A DNA stretch of 21,342 bases from Apostichopus parvimensis (GCA_000934455.1 KN884816.1:96400-117741); one strand, 5' to 3'; numbered from the stretch's first letter, positions 1-9,960 are shown. The notes: a model not told the origin generated them from the letters alone. Program-made: numbers and translations.

Positions 1-105
1 ACTTAGATTCGAAACAAATAGACAAATAGGCCTATTTGATAGAGCTGTTGTGGGGGAATAATTTCGATTATGGTTGTGCACATTTGTCTGCAAAAACGAC
101 AAAAA

Positions 106-175
106 AGTGAACTAAGATTTGGGAAAAAGTGGGGGGCAAGTGCCCCCTCTTGCCCCCCCGTAATCCCGCCCATGC
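106..175. repeat. Fragment of G/C-tract repeat element with 10-bp hairpin
   Basis: GGGGGGCAAG (131-140) is perfectly complementary to CTTGCCCCCC (149-158), and a C-run then 'cgcccatgctc' follow. The layout (G-rich stem, C-run, 'gcc..atgctc') resembles the element at 9480-9605, so I take it as a diverged copy of the same dispersed repeat. No coding capacity. Confidence 0.4.
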
Positions 176-565
176 TCTTACCCCTCTTCCCCTTTCCTTA
201 TCCGATCACGGTCATGTATACTCTTACATTGTCTTTGCTGTGTAAGGACCCCTCTGATTAACTTCAAATGAATACAAAATTCCTTACCACTATAAAGACT
301 CCTTGGGTCGAGCCCGTGATCAAATGGTATATAATTACACTAGTTAATTTAAGATAACACATGTTGTAGTCCTACTGGGATTTTTGTTTTGTTTTTCGTA
401 ACCTTTATTTGGTGAGTGTCCAAAAGTTAAGAAAATAGCGGATAAATTTGACCATTGAGCCTTAATTGAGTGTCATACTCAGTGGACCTGCCAAGTGACT
501 CGTGCCATTGACATTATGTACACCAGTATGAAAGCATCGTTGTGGTAGGTGTTATAACAACGATC
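176..565 (+). promoter_or_regulatory. Putative esterase promoter and 5' UTR region
   Basis: Two TATA-like sequences are present, TATAAAG at 291-297 and TATATAA at 328-334; either could serve a transcription start 200-250 bases upstream of ATG566. The stretch just before the start codon holds an 11-codon upstream open frame (516-548) and an 8-bp hairpin (536-543 with 557-564). Nothing in the sequence fixes the actual start, and an upstream noncoding exon outside the window cannot be excluded. Confidence 0.3.
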
Positions 566-859
566 ATGGATTTGCAACGCGCAATAGTTTGCGCTCTTTG
601 CTTGGTAACCACGTCAGTGGTGCACGCACAGCTGGGCGCTGATATCACAATCAATACAACCCTTGGAAGAATGCGTGGAATTGACGAGGGTTACTCATAC
701 GCGTTTCTAGGCGTACCGTTTGCAAAACCACCAGTGGGTCATCTACGCCTTAGAGACCCTCAACCCATTGATCCATGGGATGATATATATGAAGCTAACG
801 AAAAGTCGCCAGGATGTATGCAAGTATGCGTGCAGCCACCAGATGGCTGCCCGGCGTCG
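566..859 (+). CDS. Esterase exon 1: signal peptide and N-terminal strand region
   Basis: Codes residues 1-98. Signal peptide begins MDLQRAIVCALCLVTT. The family motif for the N-terminal core follows, with LGRMRGI and YAFLGVPFAKPPVG (the usual F-GIPYAxPPxG pattern). The end of the exon is Cys-rich, with Cys at 84, 88 and 95 and a CVQPPDGCPAS stretch, resembling members of the family that have extra cysteines before the EDC box. It ends on a whole codon (TCG) followed by the donor GTAAGA, phase 0, and reading on past the donor leaves the family pattern. Confidence 0.9.
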
Positions 860-3800
860 GTAAGAATTGATATATTTTGTATGTGTCCTTCAAGAAATTC
901 AACATTCTTAGGGTTCTCCAAAATTTTGTAAAAAAGAGATATCATTTTCTGTATCGTTTAAGCGTCCCTTCGGGGAGGGGGGGGGGGTAGAACATAGTTT
1001 TGAGTTACCAGATTGTACTGCATATCATGTTTGCTAAAAAAAATCCCATCGACTTTTTTTATACAGTTTTCTTTATTTTTTATGTTCACATATATTTGCT
1101 AGACAATTTGCTCCGTTCACAATGGAGCCTGTAACTGAAGAGATGCTATTAAGGTTTAGAACATAAAATACTTTTTCCTTGCCTTACAAATAAGCTGAAT
1201 ACATATCGTAACTATAGTAATATGCCCACCACAAGCCAAAATTTCTCTTGATATCCCTTTCAATATCCGCCTTATGGGTTGTATCCAATGACAATTGAAG
1301 TCTGACTTACACCCCTTATGAGAATTTACAAAGGATGACAAAGGAATGGAAAAGAAATAGCCTATAAGGATCACCCCCAACCGAGGGCTATATATCTGTT
1401 ATTGGTAAAGAAAAATAGGACATCCAGAGATCACTGCTTTGAGTCCCATTTGAGCCAAACATTTCGATGCACGTTCGATTGGTATCTAGTAATGTAGAGG
1501 TGTTTGCATGATTTTAAAGGTGTCCGTATGGGTAAGGGGGGGGGTTGAGGGAATTATTAATTTTCCGAATGATTTATAGGTAGACACACGGACATTAATG
1601 GATGGCGAAAGTTGGATCCAGGGGTGTGGCACTGGGAACTAGGGTGGTACACTAGATAAACATCAATAGTGTGTAGGAATTTTTTCCGTAAGCAAAGCCA
1701 AACCTATTCAATGTGATTAACTGTGGAGTGTTTGAGATATCCTGTTGCAATGTCTGTTCGAAGCCTTTGTCGACTGAAGTTTATAAATGCACGAGTATGA
1801 GATGAACTGAAACTCATCAAACCCTTACCAAGTTAACAAGTCACTTAATTAACACGTTAACAAGCACTGCATATTTTTTGAGTGTATATGCATATCATTA
1901 TTTCATCGGAGAGAAGATCAAAGTACAAAGCTAGATTAAAGTAGCCTAATCAGTTAATGGTATTGACAGAAGATAATTGATCTGCAGTAGTGTAATTGAG
2001 AATTTATTTTAAGCAGATACGAGATAAAGACTTAATCACGTCATGTGTTATTCATTTATATCATTGTATACGCAGACACTTATATAATTAATTCTACACT
2101 CATGGTTGTCATTTGGACAATTCGATGCCAGACATAAATGTCTAGACCTTTGTCCTGAATATAATACCCCGTATCGTATCACCGTTTAAGGAGAATGAGA
2201 AGGGGAAGGGAACACGGAAGGGAGAAGGATTGGAAAAGGGGAATGGGAAGCAGATGATACGTGACAGGTATAAAAATGGAGCAATTGTGTAAAATTTGAT
2301 GTTTGCTGAACCATTATGACCCTAACACATGTCTCTCATCCCGGGCGCGCCTCCCGATTCTGCTTGTGTTCAGGTGCGCATCCAGGATTTAAATTGAAGG
2401 GGTGTGACTCTGGGTTCGTTGGAGGGGATTCTCATAAAAAGAGTGGAACCTTCCCTCAGAAAAAAAAGCGTTATAGAAAATATTAAACCTGATGAAGGGA
2501 TGGAGGAGGAAGAGGTGGAAACAAACAGGCCGACTTATACAGCAAACTATTGTACCTCCTAAATCCTTTCTAATACGATGTGCGAGGTTTGTGCGTAGGA
2601 GGTGCTGGATGATAGAGTCACGGGTTGGAAGAGTAACGCTCCCTTGAATTTATACAGAACACTCTCGAAAAAACGTTCTGCGGTTCAAGCACACGAAGTC
2701 TTTTGCAACAGTTCAATGTCTCGAGTATGAATGAGATCGTTGTTGTCAAGACAATTCCATACAATGCTCTAGATGCTGAATGGTACAGTGGCTATGCCTT
2801 TCATTTTGTTTCGTTTTCAGGACAGAAAGTAAGAATAAACTCAACAATATCGAGGGCGCTTATCTCTTTTTCTTCATATAACCATGGGTTTTTACCTCCA
2901 TGATATAACGAACAGCTTTCTCAACTGTTATAACCGTATACATAACGATTTATCATTGTAAATCAGATGAACAACAAAACGAGAGAATCTCATATTATTC
3001 ATTAGAAAATATTTTTGTCTTCTAAACTTCCCATTTGTGTGTAATCAGTGATCTCACAAAAGATATACTTACTGGCATATGAGATATTTCAAACCTTATT
3101 TATCAGGCAAGAATATGGCTTGCCATACTATTTTGTATAATGTCTTGATATCGACGCTAACTCAATATTTTCCCACAAAGGCAAAAATCGTAGTTGAATC
3201 CCCTTTCGACGTGCATGAACAAGTTAACCTAATTATTCATTGGCCACTTACCTTCTCTTTTATTCGCAAAATAGACTACATAGTTACCCGTGCATAGGTT
3301 ACCTGTTCGCGCATTTGGTGTTATTTCCCCCTCTTTGTGTATTTATCATCTACTTTCTTTTTCCTTGACAGGTCGATGAAGATTGTTTGTACATGAATGT
3401 ATGGGTTCCCAAAACAGGAAGAACAAACTATCCGACGTTAATATTTATGCACGGTGGTAACTTTCGAGATGGGTCCGGTTCAGCTCTCCTCTATGATGGC
3501 AGAATCCTAGCTAGAGACGCGGACGCCATCATCATCAGCACCAATTACAGAACAGGTAATTATATTCTATGACAACACTGTGCCATAGGCATATGGATGA
3601 GTAATTTTTCTTTCAGACTTTACCTCATGAAACCTCTAGAAACATATAAAACAAATGGCAAATATTTTATATTTTCTAGTTATGAAGTTCTATGTGATGA
3701 ATCTTTAAACACGAAGGGATGATCAGGCTATCCATCACCATCATCTTCATCTTAAGCCATACAGGACATTACATTCAAGGTGGATTATAATTGAAACCTT

Positions 3801-6800
3801 TCTTAAGCATTGAGCCGGGATGGTTAAGGTGAAATGTCTTAATGCATTGTCTTATTTATTCACGACTCCTACCACCTTAGCCCAAACCATTGCAACCACC
3901 GAACTACCTCCCCTCCCACCCTCACCCTTGTTTGGGCAAAATTTACAGGTTCAAGGGAGGCCCCACTACCTCAACCCTTCCCGACACCTCTGGCCCACCC
4001 CTTGGCCCATACAGCACACGCATATCCTTCAATGGACGGCTCACCATAAATTGACAGTCGTTTCTGAGATTCGTTAGCAAACTATAGACAAGAAAATTTC
4101 AGAACCGTCCCACAATTGTTCATACATAGTGATGATCTCATCACCACTTGTTTATGTACTTTGTTTTCCTACAGAGGTATTTGGGTGGCTGTTTTTAGGT
4201 GATGTTTACGACTCTGGTACGGATGGCAAGGAATCGATCGCTAACCACGGACTGAAGGACCAGCAAATGGCTTTCAAATGGACAAAAGAAAACGTTGCTC
4301 TCCTAGGTGGAGATCCCAATAAGGTAAGTCATTCCAATGGGCTTTCACATTGCAATCGTCCTGTAGATAACAGATACAAGCTGAAAACAAATACCATTTT
4401 ATACGTAGCTGGACGAAAGGTAAGGGAAACAGAATCCCAGTGAGATGTAGGTAATAAGTGTTCTGTTGGTAGACCTAACTGCGAGGATCAATGATTACAC
4501 GTTAAATTAAACGAAGATTGATAGTATGATTTTTTCATTGATTTTCTTCTTACCTTCAAGTGCAACCTTCTCAACACTCATTACTGCCACACAGGCTGAT
4601 CGACCGATATATCATTGTCAACTTGGTAAATTACCTATTTATAGGCACGAAGGGAATGTTGATAGGTTTAGAAACGTTTGTCACTCGAAAGAATCACGTT
4701 AAAGCTCTTTAAAGAGAACCCGGACACTTCCCACGGTGGCGTAGCTAGAAAGCAGGGAAAAGTGTTCGTAAGACACTATTCACTCAAGGCGGACACTATA
4801 ACCTAGTAATGGTGTCCCGTAAAACGGACGGACACTCACTACTGCCACACCGGCTGGTTGATTATAAAAAATCAAAACCTTCGCTATAGAATTCGTTATG
4901 GTCTTTAATGACTCTACGAGCAATGGGAATGGGTGATTAATTGTCTGTATTCGAAATTCACCTATCGAAAGTCAGTAACTACCCTTTTCTCATCATTACT
5001 GTTTTGTCGGTAACAACAACACTGGAGAAATTTAGGTTTCGTGTCTTATTAATAGAATTCCCAATTTCAACCCAAAATCACCTGGTTATCACTTGCAGAG
5101 ACAAAGTAAGGTCTAATATAGAATGGCTATGTTCTTGATAACGTAATATCAACTTAAAAGTTAAGGGCAACGTGATAGTTCTCCAATGACAATGACAGTG
5201 CATTTCTTGTCTGTAAAATCAATCAATACACTCCTTCTTTTCATCATTTGTTACATCACTATCGGTTGCCAATTTACCTTTGCTGCAATTTTGAAATTTC
5301 AGTCTAGTATACATATCTCAAACTGCATCATAGTATCCAAACTTAAGAATGATCCTAAACGAAATTTGATTGGATTTACAAGAACAGACTTAAGCTTAGA
5401 CAAATATCATGATGACTTATGAAAAGAGTAAGAAACCATGAATTTGGTTGAACCACTATCAAATATGATTGAAATACCTTTCTTATTAGGTAAAAAAACA
5501 TGTGCATAGTTATTGCGATTCAATTGAATCTCAGTATCGGCTATTTCTTGATATGTAACTTTCATATCACCAATATTTGGCTTTATGTCCTGAAAGAATA
5601 CAGGTGGGAGAGTTCACGAGCCCACTGAGCACTCTACCTTCCTAAAACTCCCGGGTCAAACTTGATGTGCTACTGTTGTCATCACTCTTGTCAGAGGATG
5701 TTTTGGTGTACAAATCCATTTCCACCTTACTTTGGCCCACGAAGTTTCATGAATGTCATTTACCAAATTCTTACCGTAATCATACTCTAATTGTTTCGCA
5801 GATAACCATAAGTGGTCAAAGTGCAGGAGCTCAATCAGTTGGCGTCCATCTTGTTTCCGAAAACAGCAGAGATCTTTTCGATCAAGCCTTGATGTTTAGC
5901 AATCCTTACTCGCTTCCTTTCAAAATGCTGGATGATGGTATCGCTCTTGGTACGGGTGTCGCTGAACTCATCGGTTGTCCGGATGTGTTCGACTTGGACT
6001 GCTGGCGCGCCGCGTCGGCTGAAGACCTCCTGGCCGCTTCCCGACAGGCGACGAGTACCATTTACAACCCAAATGAAATTCTGCAAATCTTTGAACCATG
6101 GAGTCCTGCCGTGGGACCGTTCACGGAACTTCCTGAAGAAGTGATGATAGTAAATCAACAGGGTGCAGCGCAGAAGAAACCGACAATGCTCGGTACCGTG
6201 AGAGAAGAGGGCTGGCTCTACATCTGGGCCATCTTTCGAAATGATCTCGGCAATTTGCCATACCGACTGTTTATGAAAGCCGTTCTTCCACCATATTATC
6301 GGGAATTGATCAACCTCTATCCTGCCGATAACACCCCAGGTGCCGATCAGCGAAACATCCTTTCGGACACCTGTACCGATTTCATCTTCTACTGCCCTTC
6401 TGTGAACATTTCGTTGGCCATGAGTGACCAGGGTTATGACAATTTTTACTTTTACGTATTCGATTCTATTTGGTCCTTCGAGGAAGAGTGGACAGACAAG
6501 TATGCGATGTGTTGGGAGCACGTCTGTCACGGCGGGGATTTGCCATACGTCTTCCGGTCTGGTCCCCTTGGCAACGTCAGTTATTCTGACGGCGAGACAG
6601 TGATGATGAATCATATGACTGGGTATATCAGCAATTTCCTTCATACCGGGGACCCAAATATACCAGGAACTCCTGAGTTGGCTGAGAGGATATCCAAGTT
6701 GGAAGGGAAGAGACCATATTGGCCAAAAATGAGAGAAAAGCCAGGCAGTTATTACACAATGTATTACGACGAGGAATGTGGCGGCAACTCAGTCTTGACT

Positions 6801-6968
6801 AATTACAGAAAGAAGTACTGTGATTTTTTTAATGAAGTCGGTTACTACTACGTCCCTCGTCTGAACTCTGTCGACCAAATGGAGTTATCTGACATAGAAA
6901 TTGAAGAACTTTATGAAAGTACTCGACAAAAGCGAGAAGCTGGTTGTAAATGTAATAACTCTCCATAA
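566..6968 (+). CDS. Secreted type-B carboxylesterase / cholinesterase-family hydrolase, 4 exons, complete
   Basis: The spliced CDS joins 566-859, 3372-3555, 4175-4323 and 5802-6968, giving 1,794 nt and 597 residues, which is normal for this alpha/beta-hydrolase family. Seen: a hydrophobic signal peptide (residues 1-21, likely cut after VVHA), the family box VDEDCLYMNVWVP (99-111), oxyanion-hole HGGN (125-128), nucleophile GQSAG (Ser216), acid in REEG (Glu345) and His452 in HGGDLPYVF, so the Ser-Glu-His triad is intact. Cysteine pairs typical of the family are visible (84 or 88 with 103; 268/276; further Cys at 400, 407, 446, 451). N-glycosylation sequons occur at 30, 411, 467 and 594. There is no transmembrane or GPI-type tail, so I infer a secreted esterase; the substrate is unknown. 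Start: ATG566 is the first in-frame ATG after a TGA at 509, with A at -3 and G at +4. Oddities: HGGN instead of HGGG, Glu160 where relatives usually have Gly in NYRxG, and a C-terminal RQKR. Confidence 0.93.
860..3371 (+). other. Esterase intron 1 (2,512 nt, phase 0)
   Basis: Begins GTAAGA and ends TTGACAG. It contains G homopolymers (977-987 and 1536-1544), a purine-rich tract at about 2188-2250 (AGGAGAATGAGAAGGGG type), and G-rich fragments near 1612-1650 and 2385-2440 that resemble worn dispersed repeats. The catalytic domain is continuous across the junction, so no exon is missing here. Confidence 0.88.
3372..3555 (+). CDS. Esterase exon 2: EDCLYMNVW box and oxyanion hole
   Basis: Codes residues 99-159 plus one base of codon 160. 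The acceptor is ttccttgacag followed by GTC GAT GAA. It holds the family signature EDCLYMNVWVP with Cys103, then the oxyanion-hole segment FMHGGNFRDGSG (residues 124-135) and the strand AIIISTNYRT leading to the NYR motif. The donor is aacag|gtaatt, phase 1. The third oxyanion position is Asn where most active relatives have Gly. Confidence 0.93.
3556..4174 (+). other. Esterase intron 2 (619 nt, phase 1)
   Basis: Donor GTAATT, acceptor CCTACAG. It contains a C-rich stretch near 3890-4010. I see no gene or clear repeat in it. Confidence 0.88.
4175..4323 (+). CDS. Esterase exon 3: NYR to GGDPNK segment
   Basis: Completes codon 160 (g plus ag = GAG, Glu) and codes through residue 209. It contains VFGWLFLGD and NHGLKDQQMAFKWTKENVALLGGDPNK, which matches the family pattern 'GLxDQxxALxWVxxNIxxFGGDPxx'. 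The acceptor is ttgttttcctacag and the donor is AAG|GTAAGT, phase 0. Shifting the acceptor by two bases would restore Gly160 but breaks the frame, so Glu160 appears real. Confidence 0.92.
4324..5801 (+). other. Esterase intron 3 (1,478 nt, phase 0)
   Basis: Donor GTAAGT, acceptor TTTCGCAG after a T-rich stretch. The protein family reads smoothly across it (GGDPNK then ITISGQSAG). It carries a pair of similar 26-bp direct repeats at 4575 and 4833; otherwise no gene is seen. Confidence 0.9.
4575..4858 (+). repeat. Imperfect 26-bp direct repeat in intron 3
   Basis: Copies at 4575-4600 and 4833-4858 share 23 of 26 positions around the core ACTGCCACAC-GGCTG. Spacing is 258 bases. The intervening DNA has several 'ggacact' words. 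It may be the remains of one inserted element; no family recognised. Confidence 0.45.
5802..6968 (+). CDS. Esterase exon 4: catalytic Ser, Glu, His and C-terminal tail
   Basis: Codes residues 210-597 and the TAA stop in one large terminal exon. Acceptor is ttgtttcgcag followed by ATA ACC ATA AGT GGT. Nucleophile elbow GQSAGA (Ser216), Glu345 in GTVREEG and His452 in HGGDLPYVF complete the triad. The conserved C-terminal features YISNFLHTGDPN and the WP motif (YWPKM) follow, then KKYCDFFNEV near residues 545-555. After the catalytic domain there is an acidic tail with RQKR (584-587) and CKCNNSP at the end. The open frame extends left of 5802 to 5667 but that part is intronic, because it does not match the family and the acceptor lies between. 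Confidence 0.95.
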   Translation: MTISGQSAGAQSVGVHLVSENSRDLFDQALMFSNPYSLPFKMLDDGIALGTGVAELIGCPDVFDLDCWRAASAEDLLAASRQATSTIYNPNEILQIFEPWSPAVGPFTELPEEVMIVNQQGAAQKKPTMLGTVREEGWLYIWAIFRNDLGNLPYRLFMKAVLPPYYRELINLYPADNTPGADQRNILSDTCTDFIFYCPSVNISLAMSDQGYDNFYFYVFDSIWSFEEEWTDKYAMCWEHVCHGGDLPYVFRSGPLGNVSYSDGETVMMNHMTGYISNFLHTGDPNIPGTPELAERISKLEGKRPYWPKMREKPGSYYTMYYDEECGGNSVLTNYRKKYCDFFNEVGYYYVPRLNSVDQMELSDIEIEELYESTRQKREAGCKCNNSP

Positions 6969-7175
6969 ATTCACTTCTGCTTTTCTTCATATAAAGGACA
7001 CAATATTCACAGTACGTCATTTCAAATTTTTGGTGGAATAGTTTCTTCATTATATATTCAGGTGGTCAGAAGTTAGTAGGTACTCCTCAAAGGATTTGTT
7101 TATTATCGCATAAATTGTTATGATTGGTCAATTCATATAGAAGAATGCACCGTTTAATTGATGAAGAAACTTTAG

Positions 7176-7181
7176 AATAAA
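7176..7181 (+). terminator. Polyadenylation signal AATAAA for the esterase gene
   Basis: First canonical AATAAA downstream of the stop, 208 bases after it, followed by T-rich then GT-containing sequence, so cleavage around 7195-7205 is plausible. A second AATAAA at 7299-7304 lies in a low-complexity AT tract and could be an alternative. Confidence 0.55.
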
Positions 7182-7298
7182 TACTTTATTGAACCTGGTT
7201 GCATGAAGATACGTGATAAAGTCCATTAACGTATTACCATGTTAGCGCGTCTGGGACTCCTCCGCCTGTTCAGAACGGCAATAATATGTTTCACTGGG

Positions 7299-7366
7299 AA
7301 TAAAAAATATTATAAATATAATAAATAAATATAATATTTAATAAATAAATATGATAAATAAATATG
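7299..7366. repeat. AT-rich low-complexity tract (ATAAAT/ATAT units)
   Basis: Irregular repeats of ATAAATAAATAT and TATAATA with almost no G or C. Simple-sequence DNA, not coding. Confidence 0.8.
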
Positions 7367-7369
7367 TAC

Positions 7370-9195
7370 CACAGGCGTCCGCAAGGAGAGGAGGACTACG
7401 ATCCCCCGTTGGAAATCAAAGTATTAAAAGCAAGAACCAAACAATCTTTTAACTCTCTTTAGAAATTTTGCTACCAGTGTAGTAATGGCTGTTCACCGGT
7501 GAATCCTTATCATTTGTAAACCGGTTAATTCTTTGGCCTGTTAAAACCGGTTATCGAGACCCGAAATTTGCTACCCCCCCCCACCCTAAAAAAAAGTGTA
7601 GCTTTTTTGTGCGGACGTCCATGACAGATATACATCTTAAATATATATTCACACCCTCCCATTCACCAGTCTTCCCCTAGAACAAATCTACGGAGGCCTA
7701 TACGATACCACGTTCAAGATTTTGGAGGGGGAGAGACAGAGAGAAAGAGGTGGGCGGACTTTAGGTAACTAATTTGAAGATGATCTTACCTCCTACCTAC
7801 AAAACAATCGTCGATTTGGTTTTATTCAATATGTGGGTGTATATAGCATAACTCACCAACATTGTGCGTGCTTGCCCACCCCCTCCCTCTCCCCCTCCCC
7901 CTGCATCTCCTCCACAAGCCCATCACGAGATCATTGTTACGAGCCTGATTGGGATCAATTGTCTTGTCGTTATACTGAACATTATTAATTAACGTGCCCG
8001 ATACTTTTTGTAAATTACCGTATATTACCACTTTACAGTTTCTTTATGTTAGTTTAGATAATGTATATTCCTGTAGTAATATAGTGATAATTTAATTGGT
8101 ATTTAAAATCATGTGCTAAGCGTATTTAAATAAAGTTAGATAATCAAGCATCGGTGTCTCTGTTTTGCTTTTGAAGTCCACTTATATATTCGTTTCTGGA
8201 GTGGATCATGAAATTACACGTTATTTGAGCATGTATAGATTAGTTTTCCTCATGTAGGGGTACAGGGACCGGGGTGACGGGTCTAAGGGGAGGAAGTGTA
8301 AATATATACGGGTGTCTTTATGCATTTCTGGGGGCAGCATATTCTTGGGGTGGGGGGGGGGGGGGCTTCAGGTTGGAATGAAGCAACTGCGCCGAAAGCT
8401 CTGGGGTATTTACAAATTTTTGGGCATTAGAATTGAAGCAATTAATGGCACTTGATGCGCACTAAACAGACCACAAGATTCACCGTTTGACCAGTTGTTT
8501 TTTTATAATAGCATTCTGAAAATAGGGGTGACCACCCCCCGCCCCTCCCACCCTGTATCCGTCACTGGACTGTAAATTGAATGGCGGGTCTAATGGGCGG
8601 AGGTGTAAATATATACGGGTTTTTTATTCAAAACTACGCTAACGTTCAAGTCAAATGATGGATTAAGAATTTTCCTTCTCTAGTACAACCACTGAATTAA
8701 TTTTGGTTAAAATTACTTCTTTTAAACTATAGTAATTTTCAACTGTGATAAACTACATATCAAAAAATCGGCAACGTTAACAATTAACGATACCACACTT
8801 TCGTTCACTGCAGATCCAAAGAAATGCAACCTGTAACCAAAAAGGTGAGGGTTAGTAACATTCCTTACCTGCACAGGCTCGGGTAAAACATAAAGGTTAA
8901 CTAATATATGACACTGACTATAAGGTTGTTCGCATGGGCTTTTATATACGTTATTATATCATATTGATGGAGCCACTTTTGTAAAAAAATGTGAATTTGG
9001 TGGGGTGCGACCGGTCTAAGCGAAAAGGTTCCCTTCACCTATATGCGTCTACTCTTTCATCATTATAAGGGATTTAAGAAATGTTCTTTCGTGGGTGGCG
9101 TTTAGCATATTCATCTATGATATATTAAACACCTACCTACAAGCAGTGCCAATCCATTTCCGTATTATAACAAAAACAAGATTTATTTTAAAAAA
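7370..9195. other. Intergenic DNA with no gene seen
   Basis: No long frame on either strand resembles a protein. Contents: a C/A tract at about 7574-7598, a cytosine-rich block at 7876-7904, a G14 run at 8352-8365, the direct repeat described separately, and a G/C-rich phrase 'ccctgtatccgtcactgg' near 8552-8570 that looks like part of a dispersed repeat. CpG density in 7201-7800 is about 33 per kb by hand count, so this part is not CpG-depleted. Confidence 0.6.
8276..8627 (+). repeat. 45-bp direct repeat pair
   Basis: Copies at 8276-8320 and 8583-8627 share the invariant core GTGTAAATATATACGGGT and most of the preceding CGGGTCTAA-GGG-GGA. They are in the same orientation, 307 bases apart. 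A G14 run lies between them. This may be a duplicated segment or the ends of a small decayed element; no target duplication is evident. Confidence 0.6.
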
Positions 9196-9605
9196 CGGGG
9201 CCCCTCCCCCTGACCATAGGCGTAGGAGCCCAATTTGATTGGGGGGGGGGGCTGTACTGAAATATAACCAACATTTGCCGCACGCGTTCAACATGTTAAT
9301 GTGCATATCATATAGGCATACATTGATTACATCACATGCCAATAACATACAATAATTTGCCGTGGTATTACCCTTCCATATTGGTTATAATTATTGGGGA
9401 AGTCGTTACAATAATAATGAAATAATATACTAAGTTTAACCATTGAACAACACATTGCAAATTAGTTTTCTTTCAATAGGTGCCCGAAAAATTTCAGCAT
9501 ATTGCCCGAATTTTCACAAAACTATTCGGTTGGGGGCTACATCCCCCAAGCCCGCCCCCCCCCCCCATGACCCCCGCCTCCTACGCCTATGCTCCTGACG
9601 CGCCA
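9196..9605. repeat. Two inverted copies of a G/C-tract dispersed element
   Basis: The phrase CATAGGCGTAGGAG followed by a long G run appears on the + strand at about 9217-9251 and on the - strand at about 9555-9592. Homopolymers of G11 (9241-9251) and C12 (9555-9566) belong to the copies. The right copy includes a perfect hairpin, TTGGGGG (9530-9536) with CCCCCAA (9543-9549). Copies differ in their outer parts, so they are separate insertions or diverged arms of one larger inverted-repeat element. Confidence 0.5.
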
Positions 9606-9779
9606 CTGAATTTGCTCTTCAAAGTTGTTGATGCTTCGTTCCGCTTCACCGTCGTCCCTACAGACAACAGTACTGTAGTGTCTGTATCTGCGGGAATATT
9701 GTCAAGCTGTCTATGCGAATTATGAACAAAGAACTAAAACAGGTGAATTAAATTAAACAAGTTTACGGTATAGCGACCT

Positions 9780-9960
9780 CTTTCACTGTCTCATCACTAA
9801 TTTGGGAAGAAACACGCTCAGCTCAGTGCTCGACTGTTAACCGGTTGTCCGCTAATATGCCATTGGCCAGTTGTATGAAGCTAGTAAATACTGATCGCGG
9901 CTGAAACAATCCGATTAATTTAAAGGATATTTTGTGACAGTGAAATAGCTCGGTCTGTTG
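9780..9960 (+). promoter_or_regulatory. Candidate TATA-less promoter and noncoding first exon of a second gene
   Basis: CpG density over 9601-10320 is about 37 per kb by hand count, far above the region to the right. An inverted CCAAT box, CATTGGCC, lies at 9861-9868. About 95 bases later comes CTGTTG|GTAAGT, a consensus splice donor at 9961. There is no TATA box nearby. The inferred exon (roughly 9880-9960) has no long reading frame; an ATG at 9874 gives only ten codons. I infer the start of a + strand gene whose coding exons lie beyond the window; this rests on composition and single motifs. Confidence 0.25.

Noticed and set aside
542..565. An eight-codon upstream extension of the esterase frame
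   Set aside because: It would need GTG as the start; the first in-frame ATG after the TGA at 509 is at 566, has good start context, and is followed by a clean signal peptide.
2703..2903. A possible extra exon in intron 1
   Set aside because: Exon 1 joins exon 2 directly with the family pattern preserved and matching phase 0, so nothing is missing between them.
3820..4077. An 85-codon open frame in intron 2
   Set aside because: Low-complexity Pro/Thr/Leu composition from a C-rich tract, inside an intron with good splice sites.
5667..5801. Extension of the exon 4 frame to the left
   Set aside because: Its residues do not match the family, and a T-rich acceptor TTTCGCAG at 5801 joins in phase to exon 3.
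5835..6644. A 269-codon open frame on the - strand inside esterase exon 4
   Set aside because: It is antisense to a clearly conserved catalytic exon, has no recognisable domain, and its openness follows from codon use on the + strand.
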